The notes under the pieces: generated by a model | Seen by the model: the letters and a program-made list of their open reading frames with translations, nothing else | The model's database searches: none | Told to the model about the DNA's origin: nothing | Shown: positions 15,115 to 24,512 of the stretch, in pieces | Layout: every line of letters begins with the position of its first letter | How positions within the stretch are numbered: the stretch's first letter is position 1 | NCBI GenBank assembly: GCA_024232855.1 | Contig: JAAEPH010000234.1 | Location: 1-40,317, forward strand | Length of the DNA stretch: 40,317 nucleotides | From: Gammaproteobacteria bacterium | GTDB taxonomy: Bacteria; Pseudomonadota; Gammaproteobacteria; GCA-001735895 | Reading direction: 5' to 3' | Made by a program: the position numbers and the translations under genes

Positions 15115-16290
15115 TCAGATGGCGGCCAGTTGTGATTCCACCAGCGTGACCCAGAAGTCGGCGCCGATGCAGAGGATATCGTCATTGAAGTCATAGGCGG
15201 GATTGTGCAGGCTGCAGCCGCCGATCCCATCGACCCCGTTACCGAGCAGCAGGTATGCACCGGGGCGCGCCTGCAGCATGTAACCGAAATCCTCCGAGGT
15301 CATCACCGGTCGGCTGTCGCCGACAACGTTATCCGCACCCACCACGGTGGCGGCGACACGCGCGGCGATTTCAGCCTCGGCGGGCGTGTTCACCGTCGGG
15401 ATGAAATTATGCCGGTAGCTGAATTCATAGCTCGCGCCCTGCGCCGCGCAGATGCCGGCGACGATGCGTTCCATGGTCGTTTCGATGTGCTCCTGCACCT
15501 GCGTGGTCAGCGAGCGGGTGTCGCCCCTGAGCACGACCTGGCCTGGCACTACGTTGACCGTGCCGTTGGTGACAAACTCGGTGAAGGAGACCACGGCGCT
15601 GTCCAGCGGGTCGAGGGAGCGCGACACCAGCGTTTGCATCGCGTTGACGATTTCGGCGCCGATGACGATGGCGTCCTTGCCGAGATGCGGCATCGCCGCG
15701 TGATGGCCGACGCCGTCGATGGTGATTTCGAAATTATCTTCGGCGGCCATGATGGAGCCCGCGCGTACCGCGAATTTTCCCGTTTCCAGCGATGGAAAGT
15801 TGTGGATGGCATACACCGCATCGACCGGAAAACGCTCGAACAGGCCATCGGCGATCATCGAGCGCGCGCCCTCGCCGTGTTCCTCGGCGGGCTGGAAGAT
15901 AAACACCACGCTACCGTCGAAATTGCCGTTAGCGGCCAGATATTGCGCTGCCCCCAGCAGCATCGCGGTATGGCCGTCGTGACCGCAGGCGTGCATCTTG
16001 CCGTCGTGGACCGAGCGATACTCGAACGGGTTCTGTTCCTGTATCCCGAGCGCATCCATGTCGGCGCGCAGGCCGAGCATGCGCTCGCTGCTGCCTTTCG
16101 TGAGCACGCCGACGACGCCGGTATTGCCGATGCCGGTATGTACCTCGAGCCCGAATTCATCGAGCAGTTCGGCGACGCGCGCGGCGGTGCGTTGCTCTTC
16201 GAAGGCGAGTTCGGGGTGGCGGTGGATATCGTGGCGACAGGCCTGCATGCTGGCCCGCAGGGCGGAGGTATGTGAGGTGAGTCGATTCAT
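15115..16290 (-). CDS. M20 family (M20D) amidohydrolase
   Basis: A 391-aa metallo-amidohydrolase of the hippurate hydrolase/IAA-amino acid hydrolase type. Metal ligands are visible in MHACGHDGHTAML (Cys102, His104), QPAEEHGEGA, and the late LHNPAYDFND. DADMDALG is replaced by the normal RADMDALGIQE. These enzymes cleave N-acyl or N-carbamoyl amino acids. It is followed three bases later by the guanidino-modifying enzyme, and is divergent from the broken M24 gene with 38 bases between starts. A role in freeing a substrate for the next enzyme is inference. Confidence 0.9.
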   Translation of the reverse strand: MNRLTSHTSALRASMQACRHDIHRHPELAFEEQRTAARVAELLDEFGLEVHTGIGNTGVVGVLTKGSSERMLGLRADMDALGIQEQNPFEYRSVHDGKMHACGHDGHTAMLLGAAQYLAANGNFDGSVVFIFQPAEEHGEGARSMIADGLFERFPVDAVYAIHNFPSLETGKFAVRAGSIMAAEDNFEITIDGVGHHAAMPHLGKDAIVIGAEIVNAMQTLVSRSLDPLDSAVVSFTEFVTNGTVNVVPGQVVLRGDTRSLTTQVQEHIETTMERIVAGICAAQGASYEFSYRHNFIPTVNTPAEAEIAARVAATVVGADNVVGDSRPVMTSEDFGYMLQARPGAYLLLGNGVDGIGGCSLHNPAYDFNDDILCIGADFWVTLVESQLAAI

Positions 16291-16328
16291 GGTGTAAAGT
16301 GTCGTTAACTATTCCTCAATTTACAACC

Positions 16329-17475
16329 ATGTTCGAACAACATTTACGCCAATTGCGCAGGCAACTTTCCGATGCCGGAATCGATGTCGCCGTCATCAGC
16401 GACGACGATTCGGTTTATAACTACAGCGGATACTACGATTACCTGCACATGGAGTTCGGCCGGCCGACCCTGCTGCTGGTGACGCGCGATGGCGAAAGCC
16501 TTCTGATTGCGCCTGCGATCGACGAAAACATGGCGCGCGAGCATGCACGCGTCGACCGTATCGAAGCCTGGAACGATGGCCTCGGCCGGGAGTGGCGCGA
16601 ACACGTCCCGGCGTTGCTGCAGGGTACCGCTCGCGTCGCGATTGAAATGCAGCAGATGCCGGCCCCGGTGCGCGCCTTTATCGATTCGCTGGTCGATGCC
16701 GACAGGCTCGTCGATCTCGCGCCCATCGTCGCCGGCATGCGTATGATCAAATCGGAGCCGCAACTACAGCTCGCGCGTCACGCGGTCGCGGTCGCAAATG
16801 CGATGATGGCGGCCGGACGCGAGGCCATCGGCTGCCGAGTACGAGGTTGCGCTGGCGATCGCACAGGCCGGTACGCGCAAATCGGCCGAGTTGCTCGCGC
16901 GGCACTACCCCGCCAGTGAAATGTCGCCCAATACCCACTTTCTGCAAATCATGGCCTCCGGCGAAGACATCGTCAAAACCCACCACCGTGCCGGCAACCG
17001 CGTGATGCGCCGGGGCGAGCCGGTATTTCTGTGCTTTTGCGGTATGACCAATTTTCACAAGTTCAAGCTCGGCTTTGATCGCACATTCTGGATCGGCAAC
17101 ATCCCGGACGATACACAGGCCGGGGTTTACCAGGTTGCGCTCGACAGCCAGGCCGCGGCGCTGGCGGCGCTGCGCCCCGGCGTGATTGCCGAAGACGTCC
17201 ACGCGGCTTATGCCGAGGTAATTCAATCCGCCGGCTACGAGTATCCGTTTCGTTGCGGCCGGGGTACCGGCTTCAGCTACCTGGAACAGCCGTAACTGGT
17301 TACCGGCGACAGCACGGTGATCCAGCCGGGCATGGTGCTTGCCGTCGACGGCTCGGTGAGTACCGATACCTTCCGCGCGCAGGTCGGCGACAGCTTTATC
17401 GTTACCGACGATGGTTACGAGTCGATTACGGCACATCCGAAGGCGATCGAGGATGTGATTATCGGGGCGCATTGA
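16329..17475 (+). pseudogene. M24 creatinase/prolidase-fold gene, frameshifted and with an in-frame stop
   Basis: Three track ORFs form one protein. Frame 3 gives the N-terminal creatinase-like domain (MFEQHLRQLRRQL...) up to GREAIG near 16832. The sequence then continues in frame 1 (AEYEVALAIAQAG...), consistent with a one-base insertion or two-base deletion in GGCTGCCGAG. That frame meets TAA at 17293-17295 after FSYLEQP and continues as LVTGDSTVIQPGMVLAVDGSV to the true TGA at 17475. Usual M24 signatures are altered (GRGTGF where peptidases have GHGIG; VDGS where they have IEPG), so the ancestor was probably a non-peptidase member. Either real decay or assembly errors would explain it. The start is ATG 16329; GTG 16299 is also possible. 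Confidence 0.8.
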
Positions 17476-17477
17476 CT

Positions 17478-18326
17478 ATGATGTGGAGCGAGTTTCGAGC
17501 AGGAGAAGCACCGTCTAAAGGCGTTTACGGCGATGCGCCTGGTATGCGTATTTACACCCGCGCTGACGGGTCGCGAGACTCACGATGCCGATGGCGCTTA
17601 TGCGCCGCCCCTGGACTGATCGCCGGTGGTTCCGCGTTTCGGCACCCGTTTGACGATATCACCGCGCTGCTGCCCGAACTCGCCGATCGAGCGGTCGTGG
17701 TCTATTGCCAGAAAGGTAAGAAAATCTCCCAGGGCACGGTATCGTTGCTGCGCGGTTACGGTATTCATGCGGAAAGTTTGCAAGGCGGCCATTTCGCCTG
17801 GCGCGACGCCGGCGAAATGCTGGTGCCCGCGGCGCGAATTCCAGCACCGGGCCCGCAGGGCGGCAGCGTCTGGGTAACGCGTCATCGGCCCAAGATCGAT
17901 CGCATGGCCTGCCCCTGGTTGATTCGTCGCTTTGTCGATCCGGCAGCCCGATTTCTGTTTGTTGCGCCGGGCGAAGTGCTGGCGGTCGCGGAAAAATTCG
18001 ACGCCACGCCGTTCGACGTCGAGGACGTGTTCTGGAGTCATCGCGGCGAGTACTGCACCTTCGATACCATGATTGAGGAGTTCGGTCTCACAAGCGATAC
18101 ACTGCGGCAGCTAGCGCTCGTGGTGCGCGGCGCCGACACTGATCGCAATGACCTGGCGCCGCAATGCGCCGGATTGCTGGCGGCGTCGCTCGGGCTGTCG
18201 CGAATCTACCGTGACGATCATCAGCAAATCGATGCCGGTATGTTGCTCTATGACGCCTTTTATCGCTGGGCGCGTGACGCCAGCGACGAATCGCACGACT
18301 GGCCACAACCGCAAAGCCGGGGCTGA
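17478..18326 (+). CDS. chrB: Rhodanese-ChrB fusion, chromate-resistance protein (N-terminus frame-damaged)
   Basis: About 282 aa. The first part is a rhodanese domain with active-site loop VVVYCQKGKKISQG. The second part is the ChrB C-terminal domain (WVTRHRPKIDRMACPWLIRRFVD, DVEDVFWSHRGEYCTFDTM, LLYDAFYRWARDASDESHDW). Such fusions accompany ChrA; the ChrB domain is linked to chromate sensing or reduction. The expected rhodanese 'DVR' start is missing in this frame, but the +1 frame from about 17568 to 17604 reads ...RETHDADGAYA before the main frame resumes with AAPGLIAGG, so two compensating indels are likely. ATG 17478 has no clear ribosome site and the exact start is uncertain. chrA follows after three bases. 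Confidence 0.8.
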   Translation: MMWSEFRAGEAPSKGVYGDAPGMRIYTRADGSRDSRCRWRLCAAPGLIAGGSAFRHPFDDITALLPELADRAVVVYCQKGKKISQGTVSLLRGYGIHAESLQGGHFAWRDAGEMLVPAARIPAPGPQGGSVWVTRHRPKIDRMACPWLIRRFVDPAARFLFVAPGEVLAVAEKFDATPFDVEDVFWSHRGEYCTFDTMIEEFGLTSDTLRQLALVVRGADTDRNDLAPQCAGLLAASLGLSRIYRDDHQQIDAGMLLYDAFYRWARDASDESHDWPQPQSRG

Positions 18327-18329
18327 AGC

Positions 18330-19628
18330 ATGAATACGATTGATATTGCCGATGGCATCGACCATCGGCCCACGCTTGCCCAGGCCACTCGCGTGTGGTT
18401 GCGCATCGGGCTATTGTCCTTCGGAGGACCGGCCGCGCAGATTGCGTTAATGCATCGTGAAGTGGTCGATGGCAAGCGCTGGATGAGCGAACGGCAATAC
18501 CTGAATGCGCTCAGTTTCTGCATGCTGTTGCCGGGTCCGGAGGCGATGCAACTCGCAACCTATGCGGGTTGGCGTCTGCACGGCACGCTCGGCGGTCTGG
18601 TCGCCGGATTGCTGTTCGTGTTACCCGGTGCGCTGGTGATTTTTCTGCTGGCGCTGATCTACGTGTTGTACGGTGATTTGCCGCTGGTCAATGCGCTGTT
18701 TCTCGGCGTCAAGGCGGCCGTTATCATCATTGTCATCGAGGCGCTGCTGCGGGTTGCGCGGCGTGCCTTGCTGTTACCCGAACACTGGTTGGTGGCGGCG
18801 CTGGCCTTTGTCGCGATTTTCTTCCTTGCCTTGCCCTTCCCGTTGATCATCGGCCTGGCCGCGCTGTTCGGTTTTTTTCGGGCGTCGCGTGATAGTGTCG
18901 ATCAGCAATCGATCCGGGTTAAGGTATCACCGCTCGGAAGCCTGTTGACGGCGATGAGCTGGGTGCTGATATGGGCTTTGCCGATGCTGGCGCTGGTGGC
19001 TCTGGACCAGCAGGGCTTGCTGCTGGACATCGGTGTATTTTTTTCCAAGCTGGCGGTAGTTACTTTCGGCGGCGCCTATGCCGTGCTCGCTTACCTGGGG
19101 CAGGACGTCGTGGTTCAGTTTGGCTGGCTCAGCGCCGGTGAAATGATGGATGGCCTGGGGCTTGCCGAAACCACTCCGGGCCCGCTGATTCTGGTCAACG
19201 AATTCGTCGGTTTCATCGCCGCGTTTCGCCAGGGCGGCATCTACTATGGCCTGCTCGGCGCGGTGGTTACCCTGTGGGTGACTTTCACGCCCTGTTTCCT
19301 GTGGATATTTGTCGGTGCGCCTTACATCGACTGGATCGGTTCACAGGCGCGCCTGCGCGGCGCCCTGACCGCGATTACCGCCGCGGTCGTCGGTGTCATT
19401 CTGAACCTGTCGATCTGGTTTGCCCTGCACGTCTTCTTCGGTGAGGTGTCGATGCAGCGCTACGGTCCGCTGGTGGTCTGGCGGCCACAGCTCGATTCGC
19501 TGGACTGGCGCGTTATCCTGCTGGCGCTGATGTGCGCGATGCTGTTACTGCGCCTGCACTGGGGGATTTCGCGCGTGCTGTTGCTGGCGTCGCTTGGCGG
19601 CGTCCTGTTATCGCTGCTAAGCGCCTGA
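18330..19628 (+). CDS. chrA: Chromate transporter
   Basis: A 432-aa long-chain CHR-family transporter with two homologous halves. The first half holds SFGGPAAQIALMHREVV and the second VTFGGAYAVLAYLGQDVV, with LPGPEAMQLATYAGW and TTPGPLILVNEFVGF in the corresponding helices. It pumps chromate out of the cytoplasm in characterised members; some homologues may carry sulfate or other oxyanions. It is directly behind the rhodanese-ChrB gene and surely in the same transcript. Confidence 0.95.
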   Translation: MNTIDIADGIDHRPTLAQATRVWLRIGLLSFGGPAAQIALMHREVVDGKRWMSERQYLNALSFCMLLPGPEAMQLATYAGWRLHGTLGGLVAGLLFVLPGALVIFLLALIYVLYGDLPLVNALFLGVKAAVIIIVIEALLRVARRALLLPEHWLVAALAFVAIFFLALPFPLIIGLAALFGFFRASRDSVDQQSIRVKVSPLGSLLTAMSWVLIWALPMLALVALDQQGLLLDIGVFFSKLAVVTFGGAYAVLAYLGQDVVVQFGWLSAGEMMDGLGLAETTPGPLILVNEFVGFIAAFRQGGIYYGLLGAVVTLWVTFTPCFLWIFVGAPYIDWIGSQARLRGALTAITAAVVGVILNLSIWFALHVFFGEVSMQRYGPLVVWRPQLDSLDWRVILLALMCAMLLLRLHWGISRVLLLASLGGVLLSLLSA

Positions 19629-19653
19629 ATGACCGCCGCGCGTTTGTTCCATC

Positions 19654-19670
19654 GCCCTCGGCTCGGGGGC
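19654..19670 (+). terminator. Weak hairpin after chrA
   Basis: GCCCTCG-GCT-CGGGGGC gives a seven-pair stem (one G-T) with a three-base loop, 25 bases after the chrA stop. Only a TTTT follows, ten bases later, so termination is possible but not convincing. Confidence 0.35.
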
Positions 19671-19692
19671 ATCGAACCCGGTTTTCACAGCC

Positions 19693-20133
19693 TCAGTCGG
19701 CGGTAACGTAACGCAGGATCTGAACTACCTGGTCAGGAGTCTGCGCCCAGGCCATCGCGGAGGCGTCGACTTCCTTGAGCGGATGGATGATGTCGTCGTC
19801 GTGCAGCGTGATGTAGGGTTTGCCCAGCGCGGCGCAGTAACCCGCATCGAAGGCCGCGTTCCACTGCTTGTATTTATCGCCGAAACGAACCACGGCGAGG
19901 TCGCATTTGTCGAGCTGAATGCGAGTTCGAATGGCGTTGACCCCGGAGGACTTGTGGTCGCGCCAGTAGCCGCTGGAAGGCGGTCCAAGCAGGTCGCCGG
20001 CGCTGTCGCTGGCTTCGTGATCGGTAATGGACGAGGTGAAGGTAACGGGCAGATCGAGAGCCGTAGCGCCAGCGCTAATCTGCTCGCGCCAGTCGCTGTG
20101 AATTTCTCCCGAGAGGTATACGGTCCAGCTCAT
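19693..20133 (-). CDS. ytoQ: YtoQ family protein
   Basis: A 146-aa cytoplasmic protein with the YtoQ family pattern: N-terminal WTVYLSGEIHSDWREQI, middle SGYWRDHKSSGVNAIRTR, and CDLAVVRFGDKYKQWNAAFDAGYCAALGKP. The fold resembles nucleoside 2-deoxyribosyltransferase-like proteins; no function is established. ATG 20133 has AGGAG six bases upstream. It is convergent with chrA and divergent from the mechanosensitive channel gene. Confidence 0.88.
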   Translation of the reverse strand: MSWTVYLSGEIHSDWREQISAGATALDLPVTFTSSITDHEASDSAGDLLGPPSSGYWRDHKSSGVNAIRTRIQLDKCDLAVVRFGDKYKQWNAAFDAGYCAALGKPYITLHDDDIIHPLKEVDASAMAWAQTPDQVVQILRYVTAD

Positions 20134-20270
20134 GGGTTGCTCCTGTCGAAGTGGTATGCGTCAATGCCGCGAATGTAAATTTTTTTAGCAGAGATCATTA
20201 TTTATTAAATCAGGCAATAAGGACAATGGTAATATGGCCGGCATCGAATTGCAGGGCCCGGGAATCTGCA

Positions 20271-23200
20271 GTGTTAAAGCTTCGAAAAATCATTGTCAAC
20301 TTATGCTTGCTGCCCTGCCTCGCGCTGCTACCGGCGCCTGCCCTGGCACAGTCAAAGGTTGTGTCCGAGGCCGGCATCACCGCTGAAATACTGCAAGGCC
20401 GCATACAGGAAGTCGAAGCGTCCTCCGATCTCGACGAGGCTAGCAAAGCCAGGCTGCAGGATCTGTACCGAAAATCACTGGGCCTGGATAATCAGCGACA
20501 ATCCTATGAGGCCGGCGCCCTCGAGCTCATCGAAATACGTGAGTCGGCGCCGAAGCAGGCGGGGGTTTTACGAGCTGAAATCAGAAAACTCGAATCGCAC
20601 TCGGCTCCCGAACTGCCGATCGCGCTTATGAGTCAGCCGCTGTCGCAACTCGAGCAACTATTGCTCGGCGAAAAATCCGTCCTGTCGGGGCTGCGCGCCA
20701 GCCTGGCCGAGATTTCGGCTTTGCTGGAAGCACAATCACTGCGCGTTGAACAGGTGCGCGAACGCCTTGATCAGGCGCGACGCAGGCAGGCCGAAATTAC
20801 GGACGAGGTCAATAGTTCGACTAAGCCCGGGCAGTCGCAGCGCTTGGCCGAGGCCCGGCTGTGGGCATTGCAACTCGAGACGCGCACGCTGACTGCGGAG
20901 ATCGAAATGCTGAACCAGGAGTTGCTCAGCCAGCCAATGCGCGTGGAGCTTTACAACACACAACGCGAAAAGGCGTCAATGGAATGGGATCGGCAGAAGA
21001 AATACGTGGAACTGATCGGTGTACTGGTAACTGATCGCCGTGTCAGCGATGCAGAAACCGCGCAGCAGGCCGCCGAGGAGACCGAGCGGCAGGCTTTCGG
21101 CAAGCATCCGCTAGTGCAGGAGTATGCGCAATACAATACCCTGCTGAGTAACCAGCTCAACCAGTTGGCCGCCCAGGTAGAAGAGACCAGGGCCGACGAA
21201 AGCATCGTCACCGACCAGATCAAGCGTTTTACCGTCAATTTCCGCCTGGCTCGGCAGAAGCTAAAAATTGCCGGCCTGAGCCAGGCGCTGGGTCAGGCGC
21301 TGCTGCTGCAACGTAACAACCTGCCGCGCGCCAAGGATTTCAGGTCTGCCGAAAAGCAACGCCAGCAACTGGTCATCGAGTCGAGCCTGCGGCAGATCCG
21401 CAATCAGCAGGAACGCGCGCGCCTGAGCGATATCGAAGCTTTTGTCGATGAAAACCTGGCACAAATGTCGGATCCCTGGCGGTCCTGGATACGCGATGAG
21501 ATTCGGGAACTGGCACAGCTGAGGCGTGATTTGCTGGACAAGGCGATCGCCGCCGACGATAGCCTGCTGCAATCACTCAACGAACTCGATTTTGCCCAGC
21601 GCGAGCTTTCCAAGGTGGTCACCGACTACAATCGGTTTCTGGACGAGCGCCTGCTGTGGGTGCGCACCGGCGCCCCGCCGTCCTGGGCAATGCTGGAATC
21701 GATAAGGAATGCGCTTGTCATCTTCGTGACACCGCAAAACTGGGTTGACCTGGGGCATGCCCTGTTTATGCCGCGATCCTTCCCCTGGGTGCTGGTGGCC
21801 GGGTTGCTGCTGTTCGCCCTGTTGCTGCAGCAGACGCGCCGAATACGCGGAATGTTAAGGCGCAGCGGCCGTAACGTGGGGCAGTTGCGGCACGATCGCT
21901 TCAACGACAGCATTAAGGCATTGCTGTTGACACTGGTGCTGGCGCTGCCGTGGCCGATAGTTTTTATCGCACTTGGCCTGCATCTGCAGATGACCCAGGG
22001 TGTCGACGGTATCGACATCGACGCCCATCTCTACCAGACGCTGGACTGGAGCGGCCAATTCGTGCCATCGATCGGAGTGGCCTTTTACGATATCGCCTTG
22101 CACACCTTTTGTTTCGTTGCCTTCCGCATTTTCTGTGAGCCCAGGGGACTCGCCGTCGCACACTTCAACTGGAAGCTGGTAAGCGCCCATATGCTACGCC
22201 GTGAAACCCTGCGCCTGATGACGGTTTTTCTGCCCGCGATATTCCTGCTGATTGCCTCTACAAATTATGACCACACGGCGCTGGCCGGCGGTTTTAGTCG
22301 ACTGATGATTTCTATCATGATCCTGGCCATGGCCTGGTTCTTCGGACGTATTCTGTCTCCCACTCGCGGCGCATTGCGCGACTTCTATCTGAACAATCGC
22401 CGCAATCCATTGACCTGGTTTCGCTATTTTTGGTTTGCGCTCGGGCTGGTACTGCCGTTCGTACTGGCGGCGCTGGCGATTACGGGCTTTGTTTATACCG
22501 CCACCCAATTAGGCGCGCGGCTGATCGATACCCTCTGGTTGCTGGTTGCGATCATATTGATTCACCAGTTAGTAGTGCGCTGGGTGGTATTGCTCGAGCG
22601 TCAGCTGGAATTCAGGGATGCGCTCGAACGGCATCGTGCGCAACGCGCCGCGCGCGACGCCCGGGACGGTGATGAAGCGTCAGCCGATATCAACATGGAA
22701 GAGCCGGAAATCGATTTCGGAGCTCTCAGCGAAGACACCAAAAAGTTGATAAATTCAGCCCTGATCGTGGTCTCCGCGATTGGCATGTGGGCGATCTGGT
22801 CGAAAGTGCTGCCCGCGTTTCGCATGCTCGACGAAGTGTCGCTGTGGAGTTACAGCAGTAGTGTCGATGGCGTTACACAACGGGTGCCCGTTACCCTCGG
22901 TAACGTAACCACCGGCTTGCTGATTGTCATACTGGGCACGATCGCGGCGCGGCGCCTGCCGGCGTTGATGGAGATCGCGCTGTTCGCGCGCTTCAATATC
23001 ACCGCGGGCAGTCGCTACGCGATATCGAAGTTGACACAGTATTCGATTGTCGCGATCGGCATCGTGATGGTGTTCTCCGTGCTTGGCGGTAGTTGGGGGG
23101 AAATCCAGTGGCTCGTCGCCGCGCTGGGTGTCGGTATCGGTTTCGGCCTGCAGGAAATCATTGCCAATTTTATCAGCGGCCTGATTTTGCTATTCGAACG

Positions 23201-23717
23201 CCCGGTCCGAATCGGCGATATCGTTACCGTGGGCGAGACCTCCGGCGTGGTCACGAAGATTCAAATTCGCTCGACCACCATCCGTAACTGGGATCAGCAG
23301 GAATTGCTGGTGCCGAACAAGGAGTTTGTCACCGGACGATTGTTGAACTGGACCCTGTCCGACCCGGTCGCGCGCATCGTCATCAGCGTCGGCATCGCTT
23401 ATGGCAGCGACGTCACCAGGGCCCTGAAAATTGTATTGGAAACGGCCGAAAATCATGAGCGCGTGATCGACGATCCGGAGCCGATGGTGACTTTCGAGAA
23501 CTTCGGCGACAATGCGCTGGATATCAAGTTGCGTTGCTATATCGGCTCGATGGATTATCGGTTACAGACCCTTAGCGAATTAAACCAGACGATCAACCGG
23601 GAATTCGAGGCCGCCGGCATAGTCATCGCGTTTCCGCAGCGCGATATCCACCTGGATACATCACAACCGTTGGATGTTCATATTCACCGCGGGCAAGCCC
23701 AGAAGTCTGAGCCGTAG
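20271..23717 (+). CDS. mscK: MscK/KefA-type mechanosensitive ion channel
   Basis: A very large (about 1148-aa) MscS-superfamily channel. GTG 20271 gives a good signal peptide (LCLLPCLALLPAPALAQ); the track start at 20151 adds an implausible leader. Residues of about 30-480 form a periplasmic coiled-coil region rich in Leu, Gln and Glu (MscS_porin type). Then come several membrane helices, and finally the MscS core: pore helix VAALGVGIGFGLQEIIANFISG, followed by the beta domain RPVRIGDIVTVGETSGVV and LLVPNKEFVTGRLLNW. It opens under membrane tension to release solutes in hypo-osmotic shock. The order of domains equals MscK of Escherichia coli. The 3' end overlaps a hairpin. Confidence 0.93.
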   Translation: MLKLRKIIVNLCLLPCLALLPAPALAQSKVVSEAGITAEILQGRIQEVEASSDLDEASKARLQDLYRKSLGLDNQRQSYEAGALELIEIRESAPKQAGVLRAEIRKLESHSAPELPIALMSQPLSQLEQLLLGEKSVLSGLRASLAEISALLEAQSLRVEQVRERLDQARRRQAEITDEVNSSTKPGQSQRLAEARLWALQLETRTLTAEIEMLNQELLSQPMRVELYNTQREKASMEWDRQKKYVELIGVLVTDRRVSDAETAQQAAEETERQAFGKHPLVQEYAQYNTLLSNQLNQLAAQVEETRADESIVTDQIKRFTVNFRLARQKLKIAGLSQALGQALLLQRNNLPRAKDFRSAEKQRQQLVIESSLRQIRNQQERARLSDIEAFVDENLAQMSDPWRSWIRDEIRELAQLRRDLLDKAIAADDSLLQSLNELDFAQRELSKVVTDYNRFLDERLLWVRTGAPPSWAMLESIRNALVIFVTPQNWVDLGHALFMPRSFPWVLVAGLLLFALLLQQTRRIRGMLRRSGRNVGQLRHDRFNDSIKALLLTLVLALPWPIVFIALGLHLQMTQGVDGIDIDAHLYQTLDWSGQFVPSIGVAFYDIALHTFCFVAFRIFCEPRGLAVAHFNWKLVSAHMLRRETLRLMTVFLPAIFLLIASTNYDHTALAGGFSRLMISIMILAMAWFFGRILSPTRGALRDFYLNNRRNPLTWFRYFWFALGLVLPFVLAALAITGFVYTATQLGARLIDTLWLLVAIILIHQLVVRWVVLLERQLEFRDALERHRAQRAARDARDGDEASADINMEEPEIDFGALSEDTKKLINSALIVVSAIGMWAIWSKVLPAFRMLDEVSLWSYSSSVDGVTQRVPVTLGNVTTGLLIVILGTIAARRLPALMEIALFARFNITAGSRYAISKLTQYSIVAIGIVMVFSVLGGSWGEIQWLVAALGVGIGFGLQEIIANFISGLILLFERPVRIGDIVTVGETSGVVTKIQIRSTTIRNWDQQELLVPNKEFVTGRLLNWTLSDPVARIVISVGIAYGSDVTRALKIVLETAENHERVIDDPEPMVTFENFGDNALDIKLRCYIGSMDYRLQTLSELNQTINREFEAAGIVIAFPQRDIHLDTSQPLDVHIHRGQAQKSEP

Positions 23718-23753
23718 AAAGTTTCCCGGCTGCGGTCGCCCCACTTTCTACGG
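23712..23753. terminator. Hairpin spanning the mscK stop codon
   Basis: CCGTAGAAAGT at 23712-23722 is perfectly complementary to ACTTTCTACGG at 23743-23753; the TAG stop lies in the left arm. It sits between convergent genes and could end transcription from both sides, but lacks a T run in either direction. Confidence 0.5.
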
Positions 23754-23783
23754 CGCAGACTCCTAGCCCGCGTCGTGTTGCGG

Positions 23784-24320
23784 CTACTTCTTCGCCCAGC
23801 CGGGTTTCTTGGCCGCCAGCTTTCTGATTTTGCTGATCTGTTGCCTTTCCCAGCGTTGTCCAGCCGCGAGCATCATTTTTGCCTTTTTCTCACCCAGCTT
23901 GAGCAAGGCTTGTTCACGTTTCAGTGCGGCCTTGAGGCTTTCATTGAGCGCGTCCATTTCGGCTTTCGCCGCGGTTTTGGCAAGCTGAATCTCCTGTTTC
24001 GCGGCGGCGCGGGCGCTCCTCAGCGTGGACTTGGTCTCCTTCAGGTCCTCGCGTAATTTCTTCAGCAGCGCCTGTCGGCTGTTGGTGGCCGCCTTGCGTT
24101 TGGAAACAGGTCGTTTCGCGCGGGGTGCTGTTTTCTTGGCCGACGCCTTTTTGCGGGCAGCGGCGGCTTTCTTCGGCGTTGCCTTGCGCGGGGCGGCGCT
24201 GGATTTTCTGGACGGCGCTTTTTTTGCCGCTGTATTGCGGGTGGCTGTTGACTTCTTGCTGGCCGCGGCGGGTTTGCTGCTGGCTTTCTTTTTAGCGGTC
24301 GATTTCTTAGTGATGGGCAT
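23784..24320 (-). CDS. Histone H1-like, lysine/alanine-rich protein
   Basis: A 178-aa strongly basic protein. Residues 1-80 are low-complexity Lys/Ala/Ser/Pro with KKAAAARKKAS-type blocks, as in AlgP and other H1-like bacterial proteins. Residues 85-150 form a probable helical coiled coil (KKLREDLKETKSTLRSARAAAKQE). Such proteins bind DNA non-specifically and may affect nucleoid structure. ATG 24320 has AGGA seven bases upstream. It lies 192 bases downstream of the deaD stop on the same strand. That gap (24321-24512) shows no other gene. Low-complexity composition makes the family assignment general. Confidence 0.75.
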   Translation of the reverse strand: MPITKKSTAKKKASSKPAAASKKSTATRNTAAKKAPSRKSSAAPRKATPKKAAAARKKASAKKTAPRAKRPVSKRKAATNSRQALLKKLREDLKETKSTLRSARAAAKQEIQLAKTAAKAEMDALNESLKAALKREQALLKLGEKKAKMMLAAGQRWERQQISKIRKLAAKKPGWAKK

Positions 24321-24512
24321 GATGATTTCCTACAGGATTGATATCAGTGCCTAGGGTACTGAAAATAACCCGTGTAGAAAAGTAGAAATTGGACAGACGG
24401 TAGCTCGCGCAGGGTCTTAATCGTTATCCTGTTCAGGTATTCAACGCTCGAGAAAAGAATTTCAGTTGCCGCTACGAATTCACGATCTGTTTTGACAAGC
24501 CCTGGCGAGGCT

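Noticed and set aside
15205-16275. 356-aa plus-strand ORF antisense to the M20 gene
   Set aside because: It is long only because the complementary strand is GC rich. The minus strand has the full set of M20 metal ligands, and the plus-strand product has no recognisable motif.
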